DNA from: Rhizobium sp. 18065 | Lineage (GTDB): Bacteria; Pseudomonadota; Alphaproteobacteria; Rhizobiales; Rhizobiaceae | Assembly (NCBI RefSeq): GCF_902706095.1 | Contig: NZ_CACSJP010000001.1 | Location: 1,143,702-1,207,701, forward strand | Direction of reading: 5' to 3' | DNA: 64,000 bases | Part shown: piece by piece, positions 7,299 to 16,208 of the stretch | How positions within the stretch are numbered: the first letter of the stretch is position 1 | Layout: each line of letters begins with the position of its first letter | Notes under the pieces: model-generated | What the model was told of the DNA's origin: nothing | Databases searched by the model: none | The model's input: the letters and a program-made list of their open reading frames with translations, nothing else | Program-made: the position numbers and the translations under genes

Positions 7299-8117
7299 TC
7301 AAGCGCTGCGACCCTGCAGGTTCAACACATGACAGACCCGCGGCACCATTTCCGCCTCTTTCGGGAAGCAGACGAAATAGCCCTGGATGCTGTCGACCCC
7401 GAGTTGCAGGGCGGCTTCCATCTGCGCCTCGCTTTCGACGCCCGACGCGGTGATCGTGATACCGAGATCATGCCCGAGCCCGATCACATGGCGGATGATC
7501 GCCCGGTCGACCGAATTGGTCAGCGCGTTGCGCATCAGGCTCTGATCGATCTTCAGCCGGCTGAAGGGATAGCGACGCAGCGCCGACAGGCCGGCATAGG
7601 TTGCGCCGAAATTGTCGAGCGCCAGCGAAAATCCCGAATAGCACAGCATTTCGATGGCCAGGCCCACCTCGACGGCGCGTGGTCCGTAGAGTGCATTTTC
7701 CGGCACCTCGATCTCGATCATGTCCGGCGACAGCCGGTAGAGGGCGAGCATGGTTTCCAGCCGTCCGGCGAGGTCGCCGGAGCACAGGTCGAACGCGGTG
7801 GTGTTGATGCTCAACCGGCCAAAATGGTGGCCGTCGTCCTGCCAGGCCGCCGCCTGGCGAATGGTGTTTTCGAGCACGAAGTTGCGGATCGACAGCGACA
7901 TCGACGGATCGCGGAAGATACCGCGGAATTCTTGCGCGGCCGCCAGCTTGCCGGGCTCCATGCGCCAGCGCAGCAGCGTCTCCAGGCTGTCGACCTCCCT
8001 GTGGCCGACCGAATAGATCGGCTGGTAGATCAGCTCGAAGCGGCCCTTCTCGAGAGCCCGTCTGGCATTGTTCACCAGGACGACATGGTTCAGGCCGCTA
8101 TCCACGCTACACCTCAC
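7299..8117 (-). CDS. Stand-alone EAL-domain protein, probably catalytically impaired
   Basis: A 272-residue protein that is essentially one EAL domain, without GGDEF or membrane segments. EAL enzymes hydrolyse cyclic di-GMP using a constellation of acidic residues, Asn, Lys and Gln. Here the EAL motif is ETL (E46), and N105, E140, K189 (LKID), E228 (SGVES) and Q245 (QGYF) are in place, but the metal-binding pair written DDFG in active enzymes is DNFG (D168-N169), and the ThrGlu motif is EVPE. Loss of the second Asp is expected to cut activity, so a c-di-GMP-binding or protein-interaction role is as likely as phosphodiesterase activity (inference). Confidence 0.85.
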   Translation of the reverse strand: MRCSVDSGLNHVVLVNNARRALEKGRFELIYQPIYSVGHREVDSLETLLRWRMEPGKLAAAQEFRGIFRDPSMSLSIRNFVLENTIRQAAAWQDDGHHFGRLSINTTAFDLCSGDLAGRLETMLALYRLSPDMIEIEVPENALYGPRAVEVGLAIEMLCYSGFSLALDNFGATYAGLSALRRYPFSRLKIDQSLMRNALTNSVDRAIIRHVIGLGHDLGITITASGVESEAQMEAALQLGVDSIQGYFVCFPKEAEMVPRVCHVLNLQGRSA

Positions 8118-8481
8118 GCAAGACTGGACAATCGCCAGCCATCGATAATCTGCCGATCATAACCCAGTATCCGTTGCGCTTCGGTGAATAACCAGCCCCA
8201 ATTCACGCTGAGGTTTAACGGGTCAAATATTGTGGTTCGGTTCAACTGTCCTGCTCTGAAACAGCCAAAGCTTTCGCCAGCGTAAAAACATCGCCCTCAA
8301 TATTGAGTAAAAACAGAGACTTTCCCTCTGTCAACTTGATCTTGAGCAAATGCCAACCTGAGCCGCAAAGCCTCAATTCACGTGCGCCGGCATGCCCCGA
8401 GGTGGCGGCCACGAAGACGACAGCAGGTTGCAGTCGTCTTCGCCGCGATTGCCGAGATCGAAGCAGAAGGCCGTTTCCGGT
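8118..8481. other. Intergenic stretch between EAL and HerA-like genes
   Basis: This 364-base gap holds the promoter side of the EAL gene and the 3' side of the ATPase gene. I see A/T-rich blocks near 8270-8350 but no clear gene, terminator or repeat. Confidence 0.4.
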
Positions 8482-10062
8482 TTAGCGCCTGAGGCTTCCC
8501 AGGATGCCGCGCACCAAGGCCCGGCCGACCGAGGTTGCCACCGAGCGCGCCGCACTCTTCATCGCCGCCTCGATCACCGTCTCGCGCTGGTAGCCCGACG
8601 ATTTGCGTGTCGGCTTGCGGCCGCCGTCTTCGTCAGCCGTATTGTCGTCGCCGAAGCCGGGCAGGGTCCAGCGGCCCGACGCGCTGTCCTCCGCCTCGCC
8701 GTTTTTCGCCCGTTCCTCCGCCGCCTGCTTGGCAGCGGCGGCCTCTGCCGCCTTGGCGGCGCGGGCATTGAGGATCTCGTAGGCCGATTCAGCATCGAGA
8801 TCGTCGTCATACTGGCCGGCGACCGGGCTGAGGCTCATCACCTTCTGCCGTTCGGGATCGGTCAGCGGTCCGACGCGGCCTGACGGCGGACGCACAAGCG
8901 TGCGCTCGACGATCGACGGCGCCCCTTTGCTTTCCAGCGTAGAGACCAGCGCCTCGCCGATGCCGAGCATGGTGATCGCGGTTGCGCAATCGAAGGCCGG
9001 GTTGGGGCGGAATGTGTCGGCCGCCGTCTTCACCGCCTTCTGCTCGCGCGGCGTATAAGCGCGCAGCGCATGCTGCACCCGGTTGCCGAGCTGGGCCAGC
9101 ACGGTTTCGGGAACGTCGAGCGGGTTCTGCGTGACGAAATAGACGCCGACGCCCTTCGAGCGGATCAGCCGCACCACCTGTTCGACCCGTTCGGTCAGCA
9201 CTTTCGGCGCGTCGTTAAACAGCAGATGCGCCTCGTCGAAGAAGAACACCAGCTTCGGCTTGTCGAGATCGCCGACTTCCGGCAGCTCCTCGAACAGTTC
9301 CGACAGCAGCCAGAGCAGGAAGGTGGCATAAAGCCTCGGGTTCATCATCAGCTTGTCGGCGGCCAGCACCGAGATTGCGCCACGACCGTCATTGGTGGTG
9401 CGCATGATGTCGGTGATCTTCAGGGCAGGTTCGCCGAAGAAATTCTGCGCGCCCTGCTGCTCGAGCACCAGCAATCCACGCTGTAGCGTGCCGATCGAGG
9501 CCTTGGAGATCAGCCCGAACTGGCTGGACAATTCGCTGGCATTTTCCGCCATGTAGGTCAGCAGTGCCTGCAGGTCCTTCAGGTCGAGCAGCGGCAATCC
9601 GCCTTGGTCGGCAATCTTGAAGGCGATGTTGAGCGCCCCCTCCTGGGCTTCCGACGCATTCATCAGCCGCGACAGCAAGAGCGGCCCCATCTCGGCAACC
9701 GTGGTGCGCACCCGGTGGCCCTTTTCGCCGTAGAGATCCCAGAAGATCACCGGGAATTCGGCCGGCGCATACTCGGTGAAGCCGATCTGTTCCGCCCGTT
9801 GGGTGATCCAGTCCTTCGGCTCGCCCATGGCGGCAATGCCGGATAGATCGCCCTTGATGTCGGCAGCAAACACCGGAACGCCTGCCTCGGAGAAGCTTTC
9901 GGCGAGAACCTGCAACGTCACGGTCTTGCCGGTGCCGGTCGCGCCGGTGACGATGCCATGGCGGTTGCCATATTTCAGCGCCAGATATTCGCCCTTGTTC
10001 AGGCTGTCGTCCGGATTGCGGCTGGTGCCGATATAGAGTTCGCCGTCTTTCAACATATGCAC
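8482..10062 (-). CDS. HerA-like ATPase, DUF853 family
   Basis: A 526-residue cytoplasmic P-loop ATPase of the FtsK/HerA superfamily. Walker A is GATGTGKT (residues 40-47), Walker B is LVFFFDEAH (about 274-282), and FVTQNPLDVPETVLAQLGNR is the conserved sensor region of the DUF853 (helicase HerA C-terminal) group. HerA relatives form hexamers that pump DNA; the role of this bacterial subgroup is not settled. A low-complexity Ala/Glu stretch (about residues 430-460) separates the ATPase from a basic tail. The start is either GTG at 10062 or ATG at 10056; GGGAG is 4 and 10 bases away respectively. No nuclease partner (NurA type) is adjacent. Confidence 0.85.
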   Translation of the reverse strand: MHMLKDGELYIGTSRNPDDSLNKGEYLALKYGNRHGIVTGATGTGKTVTLQVLAESFSEAGVPVFAADIKGDLSGIAAMGEPKDWITQRAEQIGFTEYAPAEFPVIFWDLYGEKGHRVRTTVAEMGPLLLSRLMNASEAQEGALNIAFKIADQGGLPLLDLKDLQALLTYMAENASELSSQFGLISKASIGTLQRGLLVLEQQGAQNFFGEPALKITDIMRTTNDGRGAISVLAADKLMMNPRLYATFLLWLLSELFEELPEVGDLDKPKLVFFFDEAHLLFNDAPKVLTERVEQVVRLIRSKGVGVYFVTQNPLDVPETVLAQLGNRVQHALRAYTPREQKAVKTAADTFRPNPAFDCATAITMLGIGEALVSTLESKGAPSIVERTLVRPPSGRVGPLTDPERQKVMSLSPVAGQYDDDLDAESAYEILNARAAKAAEAAAAKQAAEERAKNGEAEDSASGRWTLPGFGDDNTADEDGGRKPTRKSSGYQRETVIEAAMKSAARSVATSVGRALVRGILGSLRR

Positions 10063-10371
10063 TCATCTCCCTAGCGCTTAACGCATTCGTCCGCTTGCTC
10101 TTATAAGGATAGTGTGGAACATCGACAACGTCCGGTATAGGTCATTCTCGACTGCCATCCGGCCTGTTATCTGGCCAATCACCTCGCCAATCGCATGGCG
10201 AATGATCCGGAGGGCGGCGGAACGGCTGACCGGCACGCGCCGCAAGGCACAAGCCGGGGCAGGCGGGCGACATGGCGGCCCTGGTAGCCCGATGGTTTTG
10301 CACCGATTATCGGGCAGCACGCGCCAGACTCCGGCAAAGGTCACTTGAGTTCGACGAAAACATCCATTACG

Positions 10372-10387
10372 TTGACGTTAACGTCAA
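10372..10387. promoter_or_regulatory. Perfect 16-bp palindrome upstream of the Gly-rich protein gene
   Basis: TTGACGTTAACGTCAA is fully self-complementary and ends 28 bases before the next start codon, where an operator would overlap the promoter or transcript start. Its half-site TTGACG recurs with a shorter spacer upstream of the lipoprotein operon at 19346. The binding protein is unknown. Confidence 0.5.
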
Positions 10388-10415
10388 TATTCCACGGGCA
10401 GGAGGCCTCCAAATC

Positions 10416-10808
10416 ATGAGCGAAATCGTCACCCGCATCGCCGACAGCGTCGGCATTTCCCCGGATCTCGCCGAAAAGGCACTCGGCATGATGCTCGGCT
10501 TCCTGCAGCGCGAAGCAGCCGACGGCCCGGTCGCCCGGATGATCGAAGCCATTCCGGGTGCTACTGAACTGGTTGCTGCCCACAATGGCGAAGGTGCCGG
10601 CGGCGGCGGCCTGCTCGGCGGCCTGATGAGCGCCATCGGCGGCGGCGGCATCATGGGTCTCGGCCAGCAGCTGATGGCCCAGGGCCTCGGCATGGGCGAG
10701 ATCACCACGCTTGCCAAGGAAACCATGGCCGTTGCCCGCGAATACGCCGGCGCCGAGACCGTCGACGAAGTCATTGCCTCGGTCCCGGGCCTGAGCCAGT
10801 TCGTCTGA
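10416..10808 (+). CDS. Conserved hypothetical protein with central Gly-rich segment
   Basis: A 130-residue protein. The start at MSEIVTRIADSVGISPDLAE is set by GGAGG 9 bases upstream; an earlier in-frame start would run through the palindrome. The N-terminal helix bundle (SPDLAEKALGMMLGFLQREA) is followed by a flexible Gly-rich span (GAGGGGLLGGLMSAIGGGG) and a C-terminal helical part ending VDEVIASVPGLSQFV. The layout resembles DUF2780/DUF2267-like small proteins, but I cannot assign it firmly. It is monocistronic: a palindrome upstream and a strong terminator downstream. Confidence 0.75.
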   Translation: MSEIVTRIADSVGISPDLAEKALGMMLGFLQREAADGPVARMIEAIPGATELVAAHNGEGAGGGGLLGGLMSAIGGGGIMGLGQQLMAQGLGMGEITTLAKETMAVAREYAGAETVDEVIASVPGLSQFV

Positions 10809-10834
10809 GCGTTCCGCAAGGTTGAAATGCAAGA

Positions 10835-10864
10835 GCCGTCGGGTGAACCGGCGGCTTTTTTTTG
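10835..10864 (+). terminator. Intrinsic terminator
   Basis: GCCGTCGG pairs with CCGGCGGC (one G-T pair) over a GTGAA loop and runs into nine T. It lies 26 bases after the Gly-rich protein's stop. Confidence 0.9.
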
Positions 10865-11047
10865 TGAACCGGTCGACCATGCAACTCCGTTTGAGCCAAC
10901 AGAACTGATTCCATTTGGAAATGAACGGCTCTGATATAGTCGTCGGCGCGTCCTGCAGCATCACACTTCGGCCCGAACCTTTATGCGTGATTGTTCATTC
11001 AATCGGAATTGCGCGCGTTCGCCGCTCTGCCAGTTTGACGTTTATCA

Positions 11048-11080
11048 AATTTAGTAATGCTTTGCGCAACAATTTAGTAA
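11048..11080 (+). promoter_or_regulatory. Direct repeat AATTTAGTAA in the chemoreceptor promoter
   Basis: The 10-mer AATTTAGTAA occurs at 11048 and 11071, 23 bases apart (about two helical turns), 53-85 bases before the chemoreceptor start. CTCTTAACATAAG just downstream contains a TTAAC CtrA-like half-site. A regulator-binding role is inferred from spacing only. Confidence 0.35.
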
Positions 11081-11132
11081 CTCTTAACATAAGGGTGCTT
11101 TTATCGTGCTCAGTCAATCTGGGGACGAAGCA

Positions 11133-12815
11133 ATGGCACTGAGCAACTATCTGAATGCGAACCGAATGGCCGAAGACCTGGCGGCGCTGGGAAACTCCCA
11201 GGCGATGATCTGGTTCTCGCCCGATGGCATCACCCTTGATGCCAATGTGAATTTCTGCAAGGCCCTGGGTTATGACGCCAAGGAGATCATCGGCAAGCAT
11301 CACCGGATCTTCTGCGAAGACGCCATCGTCAAGTCGCCGGACTATGGCCGCTTCTGGTCGGAGCTTGGCGCCGGAAAATTCCAGAGCGGCCAGTTTCGCC
11401 GTCAGGGCAAGACGGGAGCCGATGTCTGGATCGAAGCGAGCTACAATCCCGTCTTTCATGGTGGGCGGGTGGTCCGCATCCTGAAGATCGCTTCCGACAT
11501 CACGACAAGCAAGATTGCCTCGCTGCATGATGGCAACCGCCTGCGCGCCATCGATCAATCCCAGGCGATCATCGAATTCGAGCCGGATGGCAAGATCGTC
11601 CAGGCTAATGACAACTTTCTGACCGCCATGGGCTACAATGCCCAGGAGATCGTCGGAAACCATCATGCCATGTTCTGCGAAAAGTCCTATGTGCAGACGG
11701 CCGAATACAGCGATTTCTGGGCCAGACTGCGCGCTGGCGAATTCATCGCCAGCAATTTTGTCCGCTATGGCAAGGGTGGCAAGGAAGTCTGGATCCAGGC
11801 AGCCTATACGCCTGTGTTCAACTCGCGTGGCGCCGTCTACCGCGTGATCAAGGTTGCGACCGATATCACCGCACGCATGGTCGCCGTGCGCACAATCGGC
11901 GTTGCCATCAAGCGGATGGCCGACGGAGATCTGACGGTCGACATCACGGAAAAGCTGGATCCAGCGCTGGAAGAGACCCGCGCCAATTTCAACACCGCCG
12001 CAAGGTCCTTGGAAAGCACCGTCGCCTCGATCGTCGAATCGGCCCAGGCGCTGGCGCAGAATGCCCGTGTCATCAACGAAATCTCGGCCGGCATTGCTTC
12101 GAACGGCGAACGACAGGCAGCAACCGTCGAAGAAACAGCCGCCGCCCTCGAGGAGATTACCACGACCGTGCGCGACACCTCGGTGCGCACCACGGAGACC
12201 ACCCGCCTGGTCGGCGCGACGCGCAGTGATGCGGAAGCCTCCGGCGCCGTGGTGCGACAGGCGACCTCGGCCATGGGCGAGATCGAGAGCTCGTCGCGCG
12301 AGATCGAAAACATCATCGGCGTGATCGACGAGATCGCCTTCCAGACCAATCTTCTGGCACTGAATGCCGGCGTCGAGGCTGCCCGTGCAGGGGAGGCGGG
12401 CAAGGGTTTTGCCGTCGTTGCCCAGGAAGTCCGCGAACTGGCCCAGCGCTCGGCAAGCGCTGCCAAGGACATCAAGAGCCTGATTGCAAAATCCGCCGAA
12501 GCGGTCCGCCAGGGCGTCACCCTGGTCGACAAGACCGGCGTCGCCTTGCAATCGATCGTCAATCAGGTCCAGCAGATCGACGCCAATGTCGATGCCATCG
12601 CGACCGCCGCCCGCGAGCAGACGATCGGCATCAATGAGATCAACGCCTCGATCAACAGCCTCGACAAGGTCACGCAGCAAAGTGCGGCAACGGTCGAGGA
12701 GGCCAATGCGACGGCCGCGACGCTCTCCGAGGAGGCGAATGCGCTGTATCTGCTGATCTCCCAGTTCAAGACCAGCCAGTCGATGGCCGCCGAAAGGCCC
12801 CGTCGCGCCGCCTGA
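11133..12815 (+). CDS. Soluble methyl-accepting chemotaxis protein with two PAS domains
   Basis: A 560-residue cytoplasmic chemoreceptor. Two tandem PAS domains (about residues 20-125 and 140-245) are near-copies: each has an FxPDGxIxxAN start, an (F/L)C-x-A-x-GY block, the core IxGxHHxxFCE and a C-terminal SDIT/TDIT. A HAMP-like linker ([20 protein letters not shown]) leads to a full signalling domain whose tip carries [19 protein letters not shown] near residue 400. There are no membrane segments and no C-terminal CheR pentapeptide. PAS cores of this type often bind heme or FAD and sense oxygen or redox state; the cofactor is not visible here. The start is fixed by GGGGA 8 bases upstream. 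Confidence 0.93.
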   Translation: MALSNYLNANRMAEDLAALGNSQAMIWFSPDGITLDANVNFCKALGYDAKEIIGKHHRIFCEDAIVKSPDYGRFWSELGAGKFQSGQFRRQGKTGADVWIEASYNPVFHGGRVVRILKIASDITTSKIASLHDGNRLRAIDQSQAIIEFEPDGKIVQANDNFLTAMGYNAQEIVGNHHAMFCEKSYVQTAEYSDFWARLRAGEFIASNFVRYGKGGKEVWIQAAYTPVFNSRGAVYRVIKVATDITARMVAVRTIGVAIKRMADGDLTVDITEKLDPALEETRANFNTAARSLESTVASIVESAQALAQNARVINEISAGIASNGERQAATVEETAAALEEITTTVRDTSVRTTETTRLVGATRSDAEASGAVVRQATSAMGEIESSSREIENIIGVIDEIAFQTNLLALNAGVEAARAGEAGKGFAVVAQEVRELAQRSASAAKDIKSLIAKSAEAVRQGVTLVDKTGVALQSIVNQVQQIDANVDAIATAAREQTIGINEINASINSLDKVTQQSAATVEEANATAATLSEEANALYLLISQFKTSQSMAAERPRRAA

Positions 12816-12837
12816 CCGCGCTGACCGCTTTACCGCT

Positions 12838-12875
12838 CTTCTCCCCGCACGCGGGGAGAAGATGCCGTCGGGCAT
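12838..12875. repeat. Double-hairpin intergenic repeat fragment
   Basis: CTTCTCCCCGC and GCGGGGAGAAG form one hairpin and ATGCC-GTCG-GGCAT a second, immediately after the chemoreceptor gene. The TTCTCCCCG...CGGGGAGAA module also occurs at about 40105-40129, so it is a dispersed rhizobial-type repeat. It may also end transcription, although no T-tract follows. Confidence 0.7.
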
Positions 12876-13007
12876 GTGGGGCAAAAACCCCAGGCGTTGC
12901 AATCAGCCGAGCCTGCACGCCAACCGCACTTGGCGCGACGTTGGAGTTGCAGCCAACACCACGAACCGGCCCAATGCGCCTATCCCGGGAACAACCACAT
13001 CACCTCA

Positions 13008-13886
13008 TCACGCCACGGCGTGTGAGGCGTGCACGTCCCGGACCGGCGGCAGGCCGAACAGGCGGCCATATTCCCGGGTAAACTGGGATACGCTTTCATA
13101 TCCCACCTTGAATGCGGCAACGCTTGCCGGCGCGCCTTCGGACATCATCAGTCTGCGGGCCTCGATCAGGCGCAGATGTTTCTGGAATTGCAGAGGAGAC
13201 AGCGAGGTCACGGCGCGGAAATGGTGATGAAACGAGGACAGTCCCATGCCGGAGACCGATGCCAGTCGTTTCACCGGGATCGTTTCGGCAAAGTCATGCC
13301 GCAGGACCGCGACCGCGCGTGCGACGCGCTCGACGTGACTGCCCATCATGCCGAGGCGTCGGATCGCATCGCCATGCCGCCCGGCCAGCAACCAGTAATG
13401 CATCTCGCGCACAAGCTGGCTTTGCAGCACGGGACGGGATGAAGGCCGGTCAAGCAGGCGCATCAGTCGCAGCGCCGCGTCGGACACTTCCGCATCCGTC
13501 GGGCCGACCTTGACTGCCGTCTGGTCGCTAACCTGCACGGCATGCATTTCCACGCCAAGCTCGGCAATGATCGCCGGATCGAGTTCCATGACGAGTGAGT
13601 AATAGGGCGAGGCGATGCTGGCGCGGGTGATCTGGCTCACCGTCGGCACATCGGCGGTGATCAGCAGCGTGTCTCCGGTGGCGAACGCGTACTGTTGCGT
13701 TCCCATCGTCACCTGTTTTGCACCCTGCACGACAAGGCATGCCAGCGGCCGCGACATATCATGCATGAGCTTGCTCGGTGCCGTCGCCCTCACGGTCGAA
13801 AGCCCGCAGATCGGTGTCAGGGCGATGCCTGTCGGGCTTGCATGGGCCTCGGCATATCGGCGGACAGTATCGAAAAGCGTTTCCAT
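13008..13886 (-). CDS. AraC-family transcriptional regulator
   Basis: A 292-residue protein. The start METLFDTVRRYAEAHASPTG is where relatives begin. The N-terminal cupin-like arm (LMHDMSRPLACLVVQGAKQV, YAFATGDTLLITADVP) is that of the AraC_N group; the C-terminal third has the two helix-turn-helix units, IPVKRLASVSGMGLSSFHHH and ASVAAFKVGYESVSQFTREY. The gene is divergent from an SDR dehydrogenase, its probable target, as is common in this subgroup. Four 15-bp tandem units lie between them. An upstream in-frame extension would translate those repeats as a Pro/Met/Trp-rich string and looks unnatural. Confidence 0.9.
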   Translation of the reverse strand: METLFDTVRRYAEAHASPTGIALTPICGLSTVRATAPSKLMHDMSRPLACLVVQGAKQVTMGTQQYAFATGDTLLITADVPTVSQITRASIASPYYSLVMELDPAIIAELGVEMHAVQVSDQTAVKVGPTDAEVSDAALRLMRLLDRPSSRPVLQSQLVREMHYWLLAGRHGDAIRRLGMMGSHVERVARAVAVLRHDFAETIPVKRLASVSGMGLSSFHHHFRAVTSLSPLQFQKHLRLIEARRLMMSEGAPASVAAFKVGYESVSQFTREYGRLFGLPPVRDVHASHAVA

Positions 13887-14000
13887 TCGGCAAACATACG
13901 CGTTGCCCGGGATCTCGCCTAGCGCCTTTGGAGGATTAGGCAAGAGTTGGCGAGATTCTGGCAACATGGCCTGCCTGTTCGAAGCGATAAAGCGGTCAAG

Positions 14001-14055
14001 CCACATTGGGTCAGGCCACATTGGGCCAAACCACAGCGGACTAGGCCACATTGGG
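14001..14055. repeat. Four tandem 15-bp units in a divergent promoter
   Basis: The core CCACATTGGG begins at 14001, 14016 and 14046, with a diverged copy (CCACAGCGGA) at 14031, giving an exact 15-base period. The array fills the space between the AraC regulator and the SDR gene, ending 26 bases before the SDR start. An iterated regulator site is the simplest reading. Confidence 0.6.
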
Positions 14056-14080
14056 GTGGTCGCCACGAAAGACATGGATC

Positions 14081-14836
14081 ATGACCAAGATTTCTCTCAT
14101 CACGGGCAGCAGCCGCGGTCTCGGACGCAACACCGCACTCAGCGTTGCCAAGGGCGGCGGCGATGTCGTCGTCACCTATCATAGCCGTTCGGAAGAGGCA
14201 GATTCCGTCGTCTCCGACATCCGTTCAATGGGCCGCAAGGCGGTTGCGTTGCAACTCGACACCGGTAGGGTTTCCACCTTCGACACCTTTGCCGAGACCC
14301 TGCGCACGGCGCTGCGCGACACCTGGCAACGCGACACGTTCGATGCACTGGTCAACAATGCCGGTCATGGCGATTATGCGCTGATCAGCGACACGACTGA
14401 ACAGCAGTTCGATCGCCTCGTCGACGTCCACCTCAAGGGCGTGTTCTTCCTGACGCAGAAGCTGTTGCCGCTGCTGGCCGACGGCGGACGTATCGTCAAC
14501 CTGTCCTCCGGCCTGACCCGAGTCTCGGCGCCCGGCTGGTCAGCCTATTCCGCGGTCAAGGCTGCGGTTGAAGTGCTCAGCATCTACATGGCCAGGGAAC
14601 TCGGCAGCCGCGGTATCGCGGTCAACACCGTTGCCCCCGGCGCGATCGAAACCGATTTCTTTGGGGGTGCCGTGCGCGATACGCCCGACTTCAACAAGTT
14701 CTTCGCCGACATGACGGCACTCGGGCGTGTCGGCGTAGCCGACGATATTGGTCCGGTGATCGCCGGCTTGCTCAAGGATGACAACCGCTGGATCAACGCG
14801 CAGCGCATCGAAGTGTCGGGCGGCCAGGGCATCTAG
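14081..14836 (+). CDS. Short-chain dehydrogenase/reductase (SDR)
   Basis: A 251-residue classical SDR with a Rossmann fold. The dinucleotide motif TGSSRGLG is at residues 8-15, NNAG at about 91-94, the catalytic Ser in NLSSG, and YSAVK (Y-x3-K) at about 156-160, so the Ser-Tyr-Lys triad is complete. HSRSEE after the second strand suggests a preference for NADP(H) (Arg/Ser at that position), an inference. The substrate is unknown. It is divergent from an AraC regulator across an array of 15-bp repeats; co-regulation is likely. The second of two nearby ATG codons was chosen because it starts directly at the Rossmann strand. Confidence 0.92.
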   Translation: MTKISLITGSSRGLGRNTALSVAKGGGDVVVTYHSRSEEADSVVSDIRSMGRKAVALQLDTGRVSTFDTFAETLRTALRDTWQRDTFDALVNNAGHGDYALISDTTEQQFDRLVDVHLKGVFFLTQKLLPLLADGGRIVNLSSGLTRVSAPGWSAYSAVKAAVEVLSIYMARELGSRGIAVNTVAPGAIETDFFGGAVRDTPDFNKFFADMTALGRVGVADDIGPVIAGLLKDDNRWINAQRIEVSGGQGI

Positions 14837-14885
14837 CCGCAATACCTCTATGGGGCCACGACGGCCAAGTCGTGGCGACGTCCCC

Positions 14886-15728
14886 TCAAGCTTCTCTCGT
14901 CTTGTGCTTCGGCTGCTTGTGTTCCGGCCGAAGCAGGCCACGGATCATCGTGCCGAGCCGCCGTCTCAAAGTGCGCCATATGCGGCTCCACACCAAAGTC
15001 TGCTCGTCGAGAAAGATCACATTGACCGGCAGCGAGGACATGGTTCGGTCGTCGGCGCGCAAGGGCCCGTCCGGATCTGTCACTTCATAGAAGCATTCAT
15101 AGTTCGGCCATGTGTAGCCGTCTTCCCATGTCCAGCAATTATGCGCCTGGTAATGCTGCATCAGGCGTGCGCCAAGCGCCTTGTCGGTCGCCAGCATGGC
15201 GGATGGCGCACCGAGGCGAGGGGTGTTTCGCTCCATGAAGTAGAGCACCCGGTCGCTGACATAATTGCTGACGAACATCCGGAAATCGCGCTGGCGCTTG
15301 ATATGCGAGACGGCCCGAAACACCTGCACATGCTCTTCATGGCCGTATTCGCCCCAGGGATTGTGGGTGACGACGATGTCTCCCGCCTCCAGATGCGCGT
15401 CCAGCGCCGCCGTCAGCAGATGGAAGTTTTTTGCATAGGCATCGCTGTTGCGGTCGCAGCGGATGCCATAGACCGTCTCCTCGGGCTTGCGCCAGTTCGT
15501 CGTCTGGTAGGTATTGGATTCGGTGATGGCGAGATCGACGACGGTCTTCAGCGGAAAGTCCTGAAACACCGTCCGGCGACCATGGCTGATATCGTCGCTA
15601 TTGGGCGCTTCATTGTAGCAGATGATGATTTTCTTCGCCGATGCCAGGATCGAACTGGCCCAGAGAATTTCGTCATCCGGGTGAGCCATGACAACCACGG
15701 CGCCTTTGAAATCATCCAGTGTCATCAT
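14886..15728 (-). CDS. PIG-L family deacetylase
   Basis: A 280-residue protein beginning MMTLDDFKGAVVVMAHPDDE. AHPDDE (residues 15-20) and HNPWGEYGHEEH (about 138-149) are the two zinc-binding motifs of the PIG-L/LmbE superfamily, which removes acetyl groups from N-acetylated sugars or sugar-linked small molecules. The C-terminus is very basic (RTLRRRLGTMIRGLLRPEHK). No glycosyltransferase lies beside it, so its substrate, perhaps a surface glycan precursor, is open. It is convergent with the SDR gene. The ribosome site is weak. Confidence 0.85.
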   Translation of the reverse strand: MMTLDDFKGAVVVMAHPDDEILWASSILASAKKIIICYNEAPNSDDISHGRRTVFQDFPLKTVVDLAITESNTYQTTNWRKPEETVYGIRCDRNSDAYAKNFHLLTAALDAHLEAGDIVVTHNPWGEYGHEEHVQVFRAVSHIKRQRDFRMFVSNYVSDRVLYFMERNTPRLGAPSAMLATDKALGARLMQHYQAHNCWTWEDGYTWPNYECFYEVTDPDGPLRADDRTMSSLPVNVIFLDEQTLVWSRIWRTLRRRLGTMIRGLLRPEHKQPKHKTREA

Positions 15729-16208
15729 CGAAAAGTCTTGTACCCCACAACCACCGTGTCGCATCGGCTTCCATCATGGATCGACCGGCGCGGCAAAACA
15801 CCGGGTGTAACCAACCGGCATATCCATGCGTCACATCCATCGTCCCGCAGCGGCCGGCCATCCTTGGATGGGCGGTCCTGTCGTCGCGCCATCAGAGCGC
15901 TTCGGGTAGCAGTGCTTGTCCGGCGATGAACCGGTGCTATCAGCAGTAGCAAAGGCACATTTTATTGAGATCCGGTTATCATGCCGGCTTTCTCCAGCGG
16001 TTTTTGCCCGGATCGCGAATAATTGATCGAAAACAGTCGGACAGCAGCAGCTAACCCGCTTTCTTTTCCGGCCTGCCGGGAGAGGCGACAAGAACAGGAT
16101 CTGTCCCGGAGATTGCCGGCGCGGGGTATCGTGCTGATCGGCCCGGAGTGCTGAAGACACTGGCTGAGACGTCGATCGGTCCGCAGCGATCCGCCAAGCC
16201 ATGGCGCG
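15729..16208. other. Intergenic stretch, no gene seen
   Basis: These 480 bases between the PIG-L gene and the end of the hydrolase gene contain only short, compositionally random frames. The promoter of the PIG-L gene must lie at the left end. I see no repeat or clear terminator. Confidence 0.4.

Noticed and set aside
10995..12902. Minus-strand frame of about 635 codons opposite the PAS chemoreceptor
   Set aside because: It is antisense to a full chemoreceptor and is low-complexity Asp/Gly/Leu sequence.
14001..14055. Tandem repeats as a CRISPR array
   Set aside because: Units of 15 bases without unique spacers do not match any CRISPR architecture.
13887..14075. 63-codon N-terminal extension of the AraC regulator
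   Set aside because: It would translate the 15-bp promoter repeats into Pro/Met/Trp units; homologues begin at the METLF start.
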